NCBI GenBank assembly: GCA_963757265.1
Contig: CAVWRA010000006.1
Coordinates: 1,674,001-1,738,000 of the forward strand
Source: CAIVVT01 sp963757265
GTDB lineage: Bacteria; Acidobacteriota; Terriglobia; Bryobacterales; Bryobacteraceae
Direction of reading: 5' to 3'
DNA length: 64,000 nucleotides
Below are positions 34,021 through 42,281 of the stretch, one piece after another (position 1 is the stretch's first letter; every line of letters starts with the position of its first letter). Both the position numbers and the translations under genes were made by a program. The notes under the pieces are model-generated. The model ran no database searches. It saw only the letters and a list, made by a program, of their open reading frames with translations, and was not told the DNA's origin.

Positions 34021-35325
34021 ATGAAAACCCGCAGACAGCTTCTCCAGGGCGCATCGCTGGCCGTAGCCGGCGCGCCGATGATCGTGAAAGCCTCGGCCCT
34101 TGGGCTGGGCGGGGCCGCGGCCCCCAGCGACAAGGTTACGGTGTGCAACATCGGCCTGGGCTGGATGGGCTTCGACGGCCATGTCAAAGACTTCACCAAA
34201 GTGGCGAGCGCGCGCGTGGTGGCGGTGTGCGACATAGACGAAGAGCACCTGGACCGCGCCAAGGCCTACGTCAACAACGCCTATGGCGACCATGGCTGCG
34301 GCACCTACCACGCGTTCGAGGAAGTGCTGATGCGGCGCGACATCGACGCGGTGAGCATCGCCATTCCGGACCACTGGCACGGGATCGTGGCGACCTCAGC
34401 CGCGCGCGCGAAGAAGGATATCTATTGCGAAAAGCCGCTGGCGCACAACTTTCACGAAGGGCTGATGATGGTGCAGGAGTGCCAGCGCAACAACCGGGTG
34501 TGGCAGACCGGCAGCTGGCAGCGGTCGGTGGAAAATTTTCGGCAGGCGTGCGAGCTGGTGCGCAACGGCCGCATCGGCAAGGTGAAGGCGGTCGAGGTCG
34601 GGCTGCCGTCGGGCTATTACGAGGTGAAGAACCCATCCACGTTCGACGTTACCGAGCCGCCGAAGACGCTGTTCTACGACCGCTGGCTGGGCCCCGCGCC
34701 GGAGGTTCCGTATCGCGAGGCGTGCGTGCACGTGAACTGGCGCTGGAACCTGAGCTACGGCGGCGGGCAACTGATGGACTGGATCGGGCACCACGTCGAT
34801 ATCGCGCACTGGGGGATGGGCTGGGACGACACGGGCCCGGTGGAGGTGGAAGGGCAGGGCGAATATCCCGTGCGCAGCGATCTGTTCAACACCGCGAAGC
34901 GTTACATCGTGCATTGCAAATACCCCGACGGCACGCCGATGACGATCGCCGGCGGCTACGCGGAAATCAAGAGCGGCACCAAGTGGATCGGCGAAGAGGG
35001 CTGGGTGTGGGTGGACCGCGGCAAGCTGGACGCCAATCCGAAATCGCTGCTGGATGAAAAGCCGGCCACCCACGCCATTAAGCTGAAGGCCAACCACGAC
35101 GAGCACGGCCACTACGAAGAGTTCATCGAATGCGTCCGCACGCGCGGGCGCACGCTGGCGCCGGCGGAGGTGGCCCTGCATTCGGCCACGCCGGGGTGGC
35201 TGGGCCAGATCGCGATGCTCACCGGACGCAAGATCAAGTGGGACCCGGTGAACCTGGAGATCCTGGGCGACGAAGAAGCGGCCAAGCTGCTGCATCGCCA
35301 CATGCGGGCGCCGTACCAGCTGTAG
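34021..35325 (+). CDS. Tat-exported Gfo/Idh/MocA family oxidoreductase
   Basis: Starting at the ATG at 34021 the protein has 434 residues with a Tat-like leader (KTRRQLLQGASLAVAGAP). The NAD(P)-binding domain has VTVCNIGLGWMGFDGHVKDF and VVAVCDIDEEHLDRAKAYV, then the catalytic-region DIYCEKPLAHN. The C-terminal domain has the family GGGQLMDWIGHHVDIAHWGM. Such exported members are abundant in Acidobacteria and Planctomycetes and act on sugars or inositols; the substrate is unknown. Two ATGs at 33979 and 34015 are rejected because they precede the ribosome site. Confidence 0.86.
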   Translation: MKTRRQLLQGASLAVAGAPMIVKASALGLGGAAAPSDKVTVCNIGLGWMGFDGHVKDFTKVASARVVAVCDIDEEHLDRAKAYVNNAYGDHGCGTYHAFEEVLMRRDIDAVSIAIPDHWHGIVATSAARAKKDIYCEKPLAHNFHEGLMMVQECQRNNRVWQTGSWQRSVENFRQACELVRNGRIGKVKAVEVGLPSGYYEVKNPSTFDVTEPPKTLFYDRWLGPAPEVPYREACVHVNWRWNLSYGGGQLMDWIGHHVDIAHWGMGWDDTGPVEVEGQGEYPVRSDLFNTAKRYIVHCKYPDGTPMTIAGGYAEIKSGTKWIGEEGWVWVDRGKLDANPKSLLDEKPATHAIKLKANHDEHGHYEEFIECVRTRGRTLAPAEVALHSATPGWLGQIAMLTGRKIKWDPVNLEILGDEEAAKLLHRHMRAPYQL

Positions 35326-35434
35326 CAGGCTGCCGATAAAGTCCCGCAACGCGCGTGGCGCGCGCCTGGCGGGAGTTCACAGCGGGCCGGCGCGGCGCAC
35401 GAGCGAGGCCCTGTTCAGGAAGAGGCGGGCGGGC

Positions 35435-35749
35435 TCACAGGCCGCCGTAAAAGCGGCCGAAGGCGTGGGCCAGCATCAGCGACATGACCAGGATGCCCGC
35501 GCCGAGCACTGCCACGTGCAGCGTCCGGCGCAGCTCGAAGCGGCCGACGCGGCACACCAGCAGGTAGCCCACGGCGAGGTTGAACAGGCCCCACAAGACA
35601 TTGACCATGGCCGAGGAGAGGCCTTGCCCGGGCGGCGTGGCGAAGGGGCTCTGGAAGGGATGGCCCGAGATTCCGTTGATGAAATGCGGCAGGGTGTTGG
35701 CGAGGAACGCACCGCCGAAAAAGTACGACACAAAGTGATACCAGCGCAT
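35435..35749 (-). CDS. Small membrane protein, four helices
   Basis: From the ATG at 35749 (GGAG 5 bases upstream) the protein has 104 residues and about three to four membrane segments (YHFVSYFFGGAFLANTLPHF, VNVLWGLFNLAVGYLLVC, HVAVLGAGILVMSLMLAHAF). Family not recognised with confidence. It looks like the short integral membrane proteins often found alone in Acidobacteria. Confidence 0.65.
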   Translation of the reverse strand: MRWYHFVSYFFGGAFLANTLPHFINGISGHPFQSPFATPPGQGLSSAMVNVLWGLFNLAVGYLLVCRVGRFELRRTLHVAVLGAGILVMSLMLAHAFGRFYGGL

Positions 35750-36162
35750 GATGGCTCCATTCCGAGGGAAGAACGATGGTATCAATTCCGCGCGGGGGCT
35801 CCTACGGGCGGGCTGAACCCGGCGCACAACCAGGCGGACCTGCTGGTGGGCGTGACGTACTAAGCGTGGTCGCGGCGCAAGGCGGGGGCGCCGGCGCCGG
35901 CCTCATCGCTGCGTGAAAGACGCGCGCCTCACCGGCCAGTCTTTTCGCGCGAGGCTTGCGGCCGCTCTCCTGCTCCAAGGCCTGGCCCGGCAGAGTCTTG
36001 ATTGCAGACTGCCGGCTGAGGTTGAGCCGCGCCGCCCGGGCGTCCAGTTTAAAAAAGTGGTGAACGGCCCGAAACATGCTAATCGTATAATCGATACGTG
36101 CCGGGGTGCCAAAACGGGATTCCGGCTAAGACCGGCAGCATCGTACATCGCGGAGAAGACGC
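35750..36162. other. Intergenic region with TATAAT promoter
   Basis: No gene is supported in these 413 bases. A perfect TATAAT at 36086-36091 points to the gene at 36163 and implies a 5' untranslated region of about 65 bases. The -35 region is not obvious. Confidence 0.45.
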
Positions 36163-37785
36163 ATGCCACGTCGTAGTTCCCTGGCGTTGTCTTTCGTGCT
36201 GCTGGCGGGCGGGGCGCTTTTCAATGCGCAATTCGCGCAGCAGGCCCCACCGCCGCCGCAAAGCAAGGCTGCGGCCACCAAGGCGAAATCCGGGCCGGCC
36301 GCTCTGACCAACCAGGACATCATCCGCCTGGTCAAGGCCGGGATCTCCGACGATCTAATCATTTCCAAAATAAAACAGTCGAAGACCCGGTTTGACACGT
36401 CGGTGAACGGGTTGGTGGCGTTGAAACAGGCCGGCGTCAGCGACAATCTCATCGCCGTCATGGTCAATCCGCCGTCGGCCTCCGCGCCCGCACCGGCGGC
36501 CGCCGCGGCCGATTCGAGTCAGCCCGCCGTCGCGCCTGCGCGCCAGGCGCTGAGGCCAGGCTTCACTGCCTCCAACAAGCCGCAGTCCGTCGCCGGCACC
36601 AACAGCACGGCCGCCGCACCCAAGGCGCCGCCGCGCCTCGCCTCGGTCTCGGCCGCGCCGACGAACTACGGCGTCTACATCTATGAGCACGGCGAGCTGA
36701 AGCCGCTGGGCCGCATCCAGACCAAGGTCCAGGTCAGCAAGTTCCGCTCGCTGCTGAAGAGCATGGTCCCCTTCGTGCGCCAGAAAATCGACATCGACAT
36801 CCCCGGCGCGCACTCCGCCAGCCGCTTTGAGGAGGTCCGCCCCACCTTCTTCGCCTTCTTCCCGCCCAGCCGCGACGTCTCCAAGTTCAAACTGCTGCAG
36901 TGCAAGATCACCGGCCAGCGATTCGACCAGCGCACGCTGGCCAACGCCTCCATTCTCTTCAGCACGGAACAGAACCAGGACGAGGTGCCCATCGATATCG
37001 GCCCCACCTCCGTCCGCGATCTGTACCGCATCTTCCCGCGCGAGGACGTGCCCTCCGGCGAATTCGGCTTCGTCGAGGGCAATACCGGCAGCAAGTCCAC
37101 GTCGAATATCGAGATCCTCGACGTCTACGATTTCGCCATCGACCGCAAGGAGGACAAACTGTCGCTGCCGGACTACCTGCGGACGCTGCCGCCCGCTTCC
37201 GTGGGCGGCGCGGCCTTCCTGGGCTGGCCGCGCGAGGAGTGCCAGCGCATTGTCGACGACCGCGCCGGCAAGGTCGGCATCACCGGAAGCATGATGGGCT
37301 GGTTCGACCGCCAGTACGCCTCGCTGGCCGTCTACTGGGCCGACCCGCAGTTCGCGCGCGCCTTCGCCCGCCTCGAGATGCTCGACAAGAGCCTCAGCCC
37401 CGCCGACACCCAGAAGCTCGCCGCGCTGATGCTCAGCCCCGACAACAGCCAGTACTACATCTTGGTGTCCATCGGCACCAAGATCGGTTCGGGCAAGCTC
37501 ATCGGCGCCAACGAGGGCGAGCGCCTCATGCGTCCGTTCGACGCCTCGCTGGCCGACGAGAAATCCAAGTCGGTCGTCGCCGCGAAGCGCCTGGATTTCG
37601 TGGGCGGTTATGCCGGATTGTGGAAGGTCACTTTCGACCAGCAGAGCATTCGCGGACCGCTGATTCAGTCCGGCACTCCCCAACTGATCTTCGAGGCCCG
37701 CCTGAACCAGAACCTCGACTTCAAAGCTAAGTTCCCGACCGATCGGATCAACGCCGCCGTCAACGCCGCGCCGCCGCCGCAGTAA
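36163..37785 (+). CDS. Secreted protein with duplicated short helical repeat, function unknown
   Basis: The 540-residue protein has a signal peptide (ALSFVLLAGGALFNAQFAQQ). Residues about 47-102 hold two copies of a helical repeat: DIIRLVKAGISDDLIISKI and GLVALKQAGVSDNLIAVMV. A Pro/Ala linker follows, then a large domain without a family I can name (YGVYIYEHGELKPLGRIQTK, EVRPTFFAFFPPSRDVSKF). The repeat pair is familiar from exported acidobacterial proteins of unknown function. CGGAG lies 7 bases before the ATG. Confidence 0.68.
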   Translation: MPRRSSLALSFVLLAGGALFNAQFAQQAPPPPQSKAAATKAKSGPAALTNQDIIRLVKAGISDDLIISKIKQSKTRFDTSVNGLVALKQAGVSDNLIAVMVNPPSASAPAPAAAAADSSQPAVAPARQALRPGFTASNKPQSVAGTNSTAAAPKAPPRLASVSAAPTNYGVYIYEHGELKPLGRIQTKVQVSKFRSLLKSMVPFVRQKIDIDIPGAHSASRFEEVRPTFFAFFPPSRDVSKFKLLQCKITGQRFDQRTLANASILFSTEQNQDEVPIDIGPTSVRDLYRIFPREDVPSGEFGFVEGNTGSKSTSNIEILDVYDFAIDRKEDKLSLPDYLRTLPPASVGGAAFLGWPREECQRIVDDRAGKVGITGSMMGWFDRQYASLAVYWADPQFARAFARLEMLDKSLSPADTQKLAALMLSPDNSQYYILVSIGTKIGSGKLIGANEGERLMRPFDASLADEKSKSVVAAKRLDFVGGYAGLWKVTFDQQSIRGPLIQSGTPQLIFEARLNQNLDFKAKFPTDRINAAVNAAPPPQ

Positions 37786-37830
37786 GAAGCTGCGGAGATT
37801 GTCTGTACGCGACTTCGGCGTTCCGCCGCC

Positions 37831-38853
37831 TCACCCCCGTGTGAAAAACGCCCGCCAGACGGTGTCAACGGCGGCATGGGTCAGGGCCGAGGCCAGCAAG
37901 CCGCCGCCCTGGCGGAAGGCCTGGCCGTAGAACCAGCCGGCGAGGGTCGCGAGCGCGACGTAGCGCCAGTTGGGGAACGGTGCGTGAAGAATGTGGAAGA
38001 GACCGAAGAGAAGCGCCACTAAGGCCTGGGAGGCGTAGGGAGAGCGCAGCGTTTGCGTGAGGAGCGTCTGCAGGAAGCCGCGGAAGAACAGCTCCTCGAG
38101 CAGCGCGATGAAGAGGAAGATCTGGAGGAAATCCAGGCCGAACTGCGGCCAGCGCGGGAAGCGCGGGTTCCAGGCGATGAAATGCAGAGCCAGCCCGGCG
38201 GGAGCGGCGAGCAAAGCGAACCACAGGAAGTTGAGCCCGGCGGCTTTTAGCGTCGGGAGGGAAAACGAGAGGTCGTAACCCAGTCCGGGCACCACGCGCA
38301 GGAGCGTCCAGCACCAGCCCGCCACGGCGATCAGGTAGAGCCGGCCCACGAAGTCGAGGTTCTGGGGCACGTTCCAGATGCCCTTCAAGCCTTGCGACAG
38401 GACGACGGCGATGAGCAGCGCCGCGACCAGCGCGTCCTGCCAAGCGAGGGCCGCAGTGTCCCGCACGGGCCAGAGGGCGTAGATGGCGACGAGTCCGATG
38501 CCGATTGCCAGCAGGGTTCCGAGAGCGATCCAGCGGAAATCGCGCGTGCCGGCGGCGTAGATCAGATACGGCGCGATCCAGATCAGCGGCAGCAATGCCG
38601 CGTGCCGGCGCGAGGCGAACCAGCGCTGCAGCGCGGCGCGGCTGCCGCGCAGGCCCGGCGCCAGCGCCAGGGAGAGCGACAGGAGGAAGCACAGGTAGAT
38701 GCCGGCTACCGCCGGCGGCGGGAGCGGGTAGCGCCGCAGATACGCGCGGGCGGCGACGGCGAAGATCACGGCCAGGGCGGACATCAGGGCGGCAAAGGGC
38801 CACGACTCCGCGCCACCTGCGGCCCTGCTTCGACTGCCTTCCGGCGGATTCAT
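37831..38853 (-). CDS. CPBP-family intramembrane metalloprotease
   Basis: The 340-residue protein has eight or nine membrane segments. The family motifs are in order: LEELFFRGFLQTLL (EExxxR), GLFHILHAPF (the second motif with His), and SALTHAAVDTVW (third motif with His). These proteases cleave within membranes or act in prenyl processing; the substrate is unknown. The ATG at 38853 overlaps the stop of a 15-codon remnant of an MFS gene, showing that this gene once followed an MFS transporter. Confidence 0.85.
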   Translation of the reverse strand: MNPPEGSRSRAAGGAESWPFAALMSALAVIFAVAARAYLRRYPLPPPAVAGIYLCFLLSLSLALAPGLRGSRAALQRWFASRRHAALLPLIWIAPYLIYAAGTRDFRWIALGTLLAIGIGLVAIYALWPVRDTAALAWQDALVAALLIAVVLSQGLKGIWNVPQNLDFVGRLYLIAVAGWCWTLLRVVPGLGYDLSFSLPTLKAAGLNFLWFALLAAPAGLALHFIAWNPRFPRWPQFGLDFLQIFLFIALLEELFFRGFLQTLLTQTLRSPYASQALVALLFGLFHILHAPFPNWRYVALATLAGWFYGQAFRQGGGLLASALTHAAVDTVWRAFFTRG

Positions 38854-38897
38854 ATCAACAGAATTATCCCTTGGCCGCTGTGCTTCGTGTTGCGCAC
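38850..38897 (-). pseudogene. Remnant of an MFS transporter 3' end
   Basis: Read on the minus strand, these bases encode VRNTKHSGQGIILLI and a stop. The MFS gene at 40652-41977 ends in the same peptide with one change (KI for LI). Homology stops abruptly upstream of the Val codon. The remnant's TGA overlaps the CPBP start codon. Confidence 0.85.
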
Positions 38898-38947
38898 AGG
38901 CATCCGCGCGAACCGGCCCTGCCTGCACGCTGCAAGGTCAAGGCCGC

Positions 38948-38976
38948 TTGCTCTGTAGTCACAATGCGACTACAAT
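38948..38976 (+). promoter_or_regulatory. Promoter with overlapping operator of the toxin-antitoxin genes
   Basis: TTGCTC (38948-38953) and TACAAT (38971-38976) are separated by exactly 17 bases. Between and overlapping them is a perfect inverted repeat, TGTAGTC and GACTACA with a 7-base spacer (38954-38974). This is the expected layout for autorepression by a RelB-type antitoxin. Confidence 0.7.
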
Positions 38977-39011
38977 CAGGACTGGGAGACTGGCTCTCCA
39001 GGAGGATCCCC

Positions 39012-39278
39012 ATGAGCACTGCGGACACCTACGTTCGCGCTCGCGTCGATAGCGCCACCAAGCGGCGTGCGACCGATGCGCTGGCAGGCATGGGACTCTC
39101 CATCTCGGATGCGATCCGCCTGCTGCTGCTGCGTATCGCCGATGAGCGTCGTTTGCCCTTTGAGGTTAAGGCGCCCAGTGCCGCCACCCGCAATGCGATT
39201 GCCGAACTGGAAGCCGGCAAAGGCAAGCGTTTCGCCACTGTGGATGCACTCATGGCCGACTTGAATGCGGACGATTGA
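39012..39278 (+). CDS. RelB/DinJ-family antitoxin
   Basis: The 88-residue protein has a ribbon-helix-helix start (YVRARVDSATKRRATDALAG, then MGLSISDAIRLLLLRIADE) followed by a helical tail that would wrap the toxin. GGAGG lies 6 bases before the ATG. The long open frame upstream of this start has no family resemblance. It overlaps the toxin gene by 14 bases. Confidence 0.88.
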   Translation: MSTADTYVRARVDSATKRRATDALAGMGLSISDAIRLLLLRIADERRLPFEVKAPSAATRNAIAELEAGKGKRFATVDALMADLNADD

Positions 39279-39549
39279 GCGCTCGTCGGCCTTCAAGCGC
39301 GACTACAAGCGCGCAAAAGCAGCACGACGCCACAGCAGGGACCTCGACTCGCTCGTGTCAACCGTCGTATCGCTGCTGTTGTCCGATCAGGCCTTGCCTG
39401 AGAATAGCCATGACCACGCCTTGAGCGGTGATTGGGCGGGTTACCGCGAATGCCACCTCAAGCCAGACCTGCTGCTGATCTACCGTAAGCCCGACGCGGC
39501 CACCCTGCGTCTGGCCCGCCTCGGCTCCCATAGCGTGCTATTCGGCTGA
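39265..39549 (+). CDS. YafQ/RelE-family mRNA interferase toxin
   Basis: The 94-residue protein has the YafQ pattern: SAFKRDYKRAKAARR, DHALSGDWAGYRECHLKPDL, LLIYRKP and a C-terminal LARLGSHSVLFG. The conserved His and Asp residues and the final Phe of the active site are present. It would cut ribosome-bound mRNA when its antitoxin is degraded. The unit lies inside the gap between the two halves of a broken MFS-CPBP duplication. Confidence 0.88.
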   Translation: MRTIERSSAFKRDYKRAKAARRHSRDLDSLVSTVVSLLLSDQALPENSHDHALSGDWAGYRECHLKPDLLLIYRKPDAATLRLARLGSHSVLFG

Positions 39550-39598
39550 GCCGCCGCGCATCCAAGCCCGCCTGATGAGTAGAGTTTTTCCTCGCCCC

Positions 39599-40357
39599 TT
39601 ACTGCAGTTTCTCCAGGGTTGCATTCACGCTGACGGACCCTCCGCCAGCCACGCTCAAGGTTCTTTTCCAGGCTGCGAAGTGCGCCTTCTCCACCGAAAT
39701 CGCGTGGTCTCCAGCGGCAACTCGTATTGTCAACGGCGTACTCCCAACGAATTTGCCGTCAACCGTTATGTCTGCTCCATCCGGGTCGGATTTGAAGGTG
39801 ATCTCGCCCGCTGGGCTGAGTGCGGTTTGCTGGATGCCAGCTTGGCCGTTAGGAGCCGACATCGCGATCTCCCGATCGCCATCAATGTAAGCGGTAATGA
39901 CCGTCTCCTTGGGGATCGTGATGTCCTTCCCCCGCATGATAAGGAACAGCGGAGACAACACAACGCTTCCGATAATAACCGTCCCGGTCTTGTCTTCGCC
40001 CTTACGCGCCGATGAGGCCCGCAGGCGCAGGTTTCCTCCGTCCGGGGCCTTGATGTAGTCAACCGTAAAATTCAGCTTTCCAGCGCGGCCCATACGGCGC
40101 CGCGGCTCCACCTCAACCACATGCCCGACAGCAGTCGCCCCTCTCGCAATGGCCACGACATCGCCGACCTTGACATCCTCCATAACCTCAAAATGAACCA
40201 GGTTGTCTACCTCGCTCGTTGCAGAACTCAAATCCTCGGTCAGAGAAAGGCGCAAAGCGGTTCCGTCGGGCACCTTCAACGAGTGCTGGACATCGGCCAG
40301 TAACAGGCCCGGCCCCATCAGCACAAACATAGACATAGTTGAAATGATTAGGCGCAA
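39599..40357 (-). CDS. Exported PEGA-domain protein
   Basis: I place the start at a TTG at 40357, because AAGGAGG lies 4 bases before it and the signal peptide then begins at once (LRLIISTMSMFVLMGPGLL). The product has 252 residues. The N-terminal part resembles acidobacterial exported beta-rich proteins (LHFEVMEDVKVGDVV-like stretch, then GHVVEVEPRRRMGRAGKL). The C-terminal 70 residues are a PEGA domain (ITFKSDPDGADITVDGKFVG, then STPLTIRVAAGDHAI). Base composition is lower in GC than the neighbours. Confidence 0.75.
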   Translation of the reverse strand: MRLIISTMSMFVLMGPGLLLADVQHSLKVPDGTALRLSLTEDLSSATSEVDNLVHFEVMEDVKVGDVVAIARGATAVGHVVEVEPRRRMGRAGKLNFTVDYIKAPDGGNLRLRASSARKGEDKTGTVIIGSVVLSPLFLIMRGKDITIPKETVITAYIDGDREIAMSAPNGQAGIQQTALSPAGEITFKSDPDGADITVDGKFVGSTPLTIRVAAGDHAISVEKAHFAAWKRTLSVAGGGSVSVNATLEKLQ

Positions 40358-40589
40358 AAGACCTCCTTCTCGTCCTCGCAATCGAGGCCTGATCAAGTGT
40401 AATCCCAACCGCGCATCCCGGGAGAGCTCATTCTGCTTCGACATCGCGTTGGACCGAGAGCGATAGGGAAGCGATTTAAACCGGAAGCGGCAACAGCCCA
40501 GCCGCACCCACTCGACTGACCGCTCACCTTTTCTGAACCACAGATCCCGGTGCCCAGCGCTGCCTGCCTGCGCAGAGGCCACCCGCGCC

Positions 40590-40655
40590 TCATCCCCGCG
40601 TGAAAAACGTCCGCCACATCGTGTCAACGCCAGCGTGCATCAGCGCCGCGTTCAT
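40590..40655 (-). pseudogene. Remnant of a CPBP protease gene
   Basis: Directly after the MFS stop (4-base ATGA overlap) a 21-codon frame encodes Met-Asn-Ala followed by ALMHAGVDTMWRTFFTRG and a stop. The CPBP protease at 37831-38853 starts with Met-Asn and ends in ALTHAAVDTVWRAFFTRG. This is therefore a CPBP gene that has lost about 319 internal codons. Confidence 0.85.
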
Positions 40656-41977
40656 ATCTTGAGGATGATGCCCTGGCCGCTGTGTTTTGTATTGCGCACG
40701 AGCAGGAGCACCAGGGCCATGGCGAGCAGCGGCACGACGCTCGCGCCGAGCACCACCGGGCGGAAGCCGTAATGGTCGGCGAGGTAGCCGACGGCGCCGG
40801 TCGAGAGGATGGTGGCCAAACCCGAAAAAGCGCCACCCAGGCCGCTCATGCTGGCCACGGCGCTATCGGCGAACAGATCCGCCGGGAAGGTGTTGGCCAT
40901 GGTTGAGAAGGCGGCGTAGGAGAACGTCGCGAGGCCGAAAAAGCCGGCGATGAGCCACAGGTTGGCGCTGAGCGCAGCGGGGATCAGCAGCAGCACGCCG
41001 ATGGCGCCGGGGACGATGACGGCCTTGCGGGCGCGGCCGACGGGCCAGCCGTGAGCGACGAGCCAACTGGAGGCGCCGCCACCGGCGAAGTTGCCCAGGT
41101 CGGCGGCGAGGAAGGGGATCCAGAAGGCCACCAGGCTGTTTTCCAGACGGAAACCGCGCGAGACCAGATAGATGGCGAACCAGTCGGCGACGAAATACCA
41201 GACCGGATCGGTGAGTGCGCGGCTGGCGATGGCGCCCCAGCTTTGGCGGTAGCGCAGCAGATCGATCCAGCGGCTGCGGGGCTGGGCGGCGGTGGGGCGC
41301 TGCTCGGCGCGGCGGTCGGCGAGGATGGCCGCGCGTTCGTCAGGGCGGATGAGGGGATGCGTCTCCGGCGAATGGTAGAGCCAGCGCCATACCAGCAACC
41401 ACAGGAGGCCCAGCATGCCGGTGAGGAGGAAGACCGGCCGCCAGGAATGGAACAGCGCGTACAGGCCGAGCACGATGGCCGGGGCGAGGGCGGCGCCGAT
41501 GGAGGAGCCGCTGTCAAAAAACGCCACCGCGAGGGCGCGTTCGCGGCGCGGGAACCACTCCGAGACGGCCTTGGTGGCGCCGGGCCAGTTGGCCGATTCG
41601 CCGGCGCCCAGCAGGAAGCGGAAGACGCAGAAGCTGCGCAGGCCGGTGGCGAGGGACGTGGCCATGGCGACGAGCGAATACCACAGCACCGTCAGCGAGA
41701 GGCCGCGGCGCGTGCCGAGGCGGTCCAGGACCCGGCCCAGCACGGCCTGGCCGAGCATGTAGGCGATGCGGAAGGAGATGACGATGAGCGCGAAATCCTG
41801 GTTGGTCCAGCGGTAGGTGAGCTTGAGCTGGGGCGCGAGGACGGAGAGCGTCTGGCGGTCGATGTAGTTGATGACGGTGGAGGCGAACAGCAGCGCGCCG
41901 ATCCACCAGCGCAGGCCGCGGACGCCGGCGTGGGGCCGGCGTTGAGACGAATCGGCGCTGCGATCTCGCGGGTCCAA
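40652..41977 (-). CDS. MFS transporter, ACS/ExuT (hexuronate) type
   Basis: The 441-residue protein has twelve membrane segments. Family signatures are NYIDRQTLSVLAPQL, SFRIAYMLGQAVLGRVLDRL, GAGESANWPGATKAVSEWF and FPADLFADSAVASMSGLGGA. These match the anion:cation symporters such as ExuT that take up sugar acids. The start is a TTG; AGGA lies 9 bases before it, and TAGGAT ends 7 bases before it, so either a short leader or a leaderless transcript is possible. It fits with the enolase-superfamily and Gfo/Idh enzymes in the region, which may use sugar acids. Confidence 0.82.
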   Translation of the reverse strand: MDPRDRSADSSQRRPHAGVRGLRWWIGALLFASTVINYIDRQTLSVLAPQLKLTYRWTNQDFALIVISFRIAYMLGQAVLGRVLDRLGTRRGLSLTVLWYSLVAMATSLATGLRSFCVFRFLLGAGESANWPGATKAVSEWFPRRERALAVAFFDSGSSIGAALAPAIVLGLYALFHSWRPVFLLTGMLGLLWLLVWRWLYHSPETHPLIRPDERAAILADRRAEQRPTAAQPRSRWIDLLRYRQSWGAIASRALTDPVWYFVADWFAIYLVSRGFRLENSLVAFWIPFLAADLGNFAGGGASSWLVAHGWPVGRARKAVIVPGAIGVLLLIPAALSANLWLIAGFFGLATFSYAAFSTMANTFPADLFADSAVASMSGLGGAFSGLATILSTGAVGYLADHYGFRPVVLGASVVPLLAMALVLLLVRNTKHSGQGIILKI

Positions 41978-42245
41978 GCTTTCGATCCTAACAGCCGGAA
42001 GGCAGTCTGAGCAGCGGACTCATGTTGTCGCCGTCACCCTTCCCGAGGGGTGCCGGCGAAAACCACAGCTTGGAATCCGGCAGCGTGGGATGGAGACGGT
42101 TCTCTGAACTTGCGAAGCATCCGTCAGCACGGCCGGGCGCCTGAGGGCGAGCGGCTCTGCCATGAGGCCGGACATGGGCGGCCCGGCGCGGAAGTGAATG
42201 TCCGCCGGAGTGAGCTGACGGCGGGTGGCCGAAGTGGAGGCTGTG

Positions 42246-42274
42246 TTACGGATTGGATCTCGCGGGCATATACT
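42246..42274 (+). promoter_or_regulatory. Promoter TTACGG-17-TATACT, leaderless type
   Basis: TTACGG (42246-42251) and TATACT (42269-42274) have ideal 17-base spacing. The -10 ends 7 bases before the ATG at 42282, so transcription would start at or just before the start codon. It is the best-formed example of the pattern in this window. Confidence 0.6.
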
Positions 42275-42281
42275 GAGGGCC

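Noticed and set aside
33671..34054. Minus-strand open frame of 127 codons
   Set aside because: It overlaps the start of the conserved Gfo/Idh gene, lacks a ribosome site, and is Arg/Ala/Gly-rich in the manner of random GC-rich frames.
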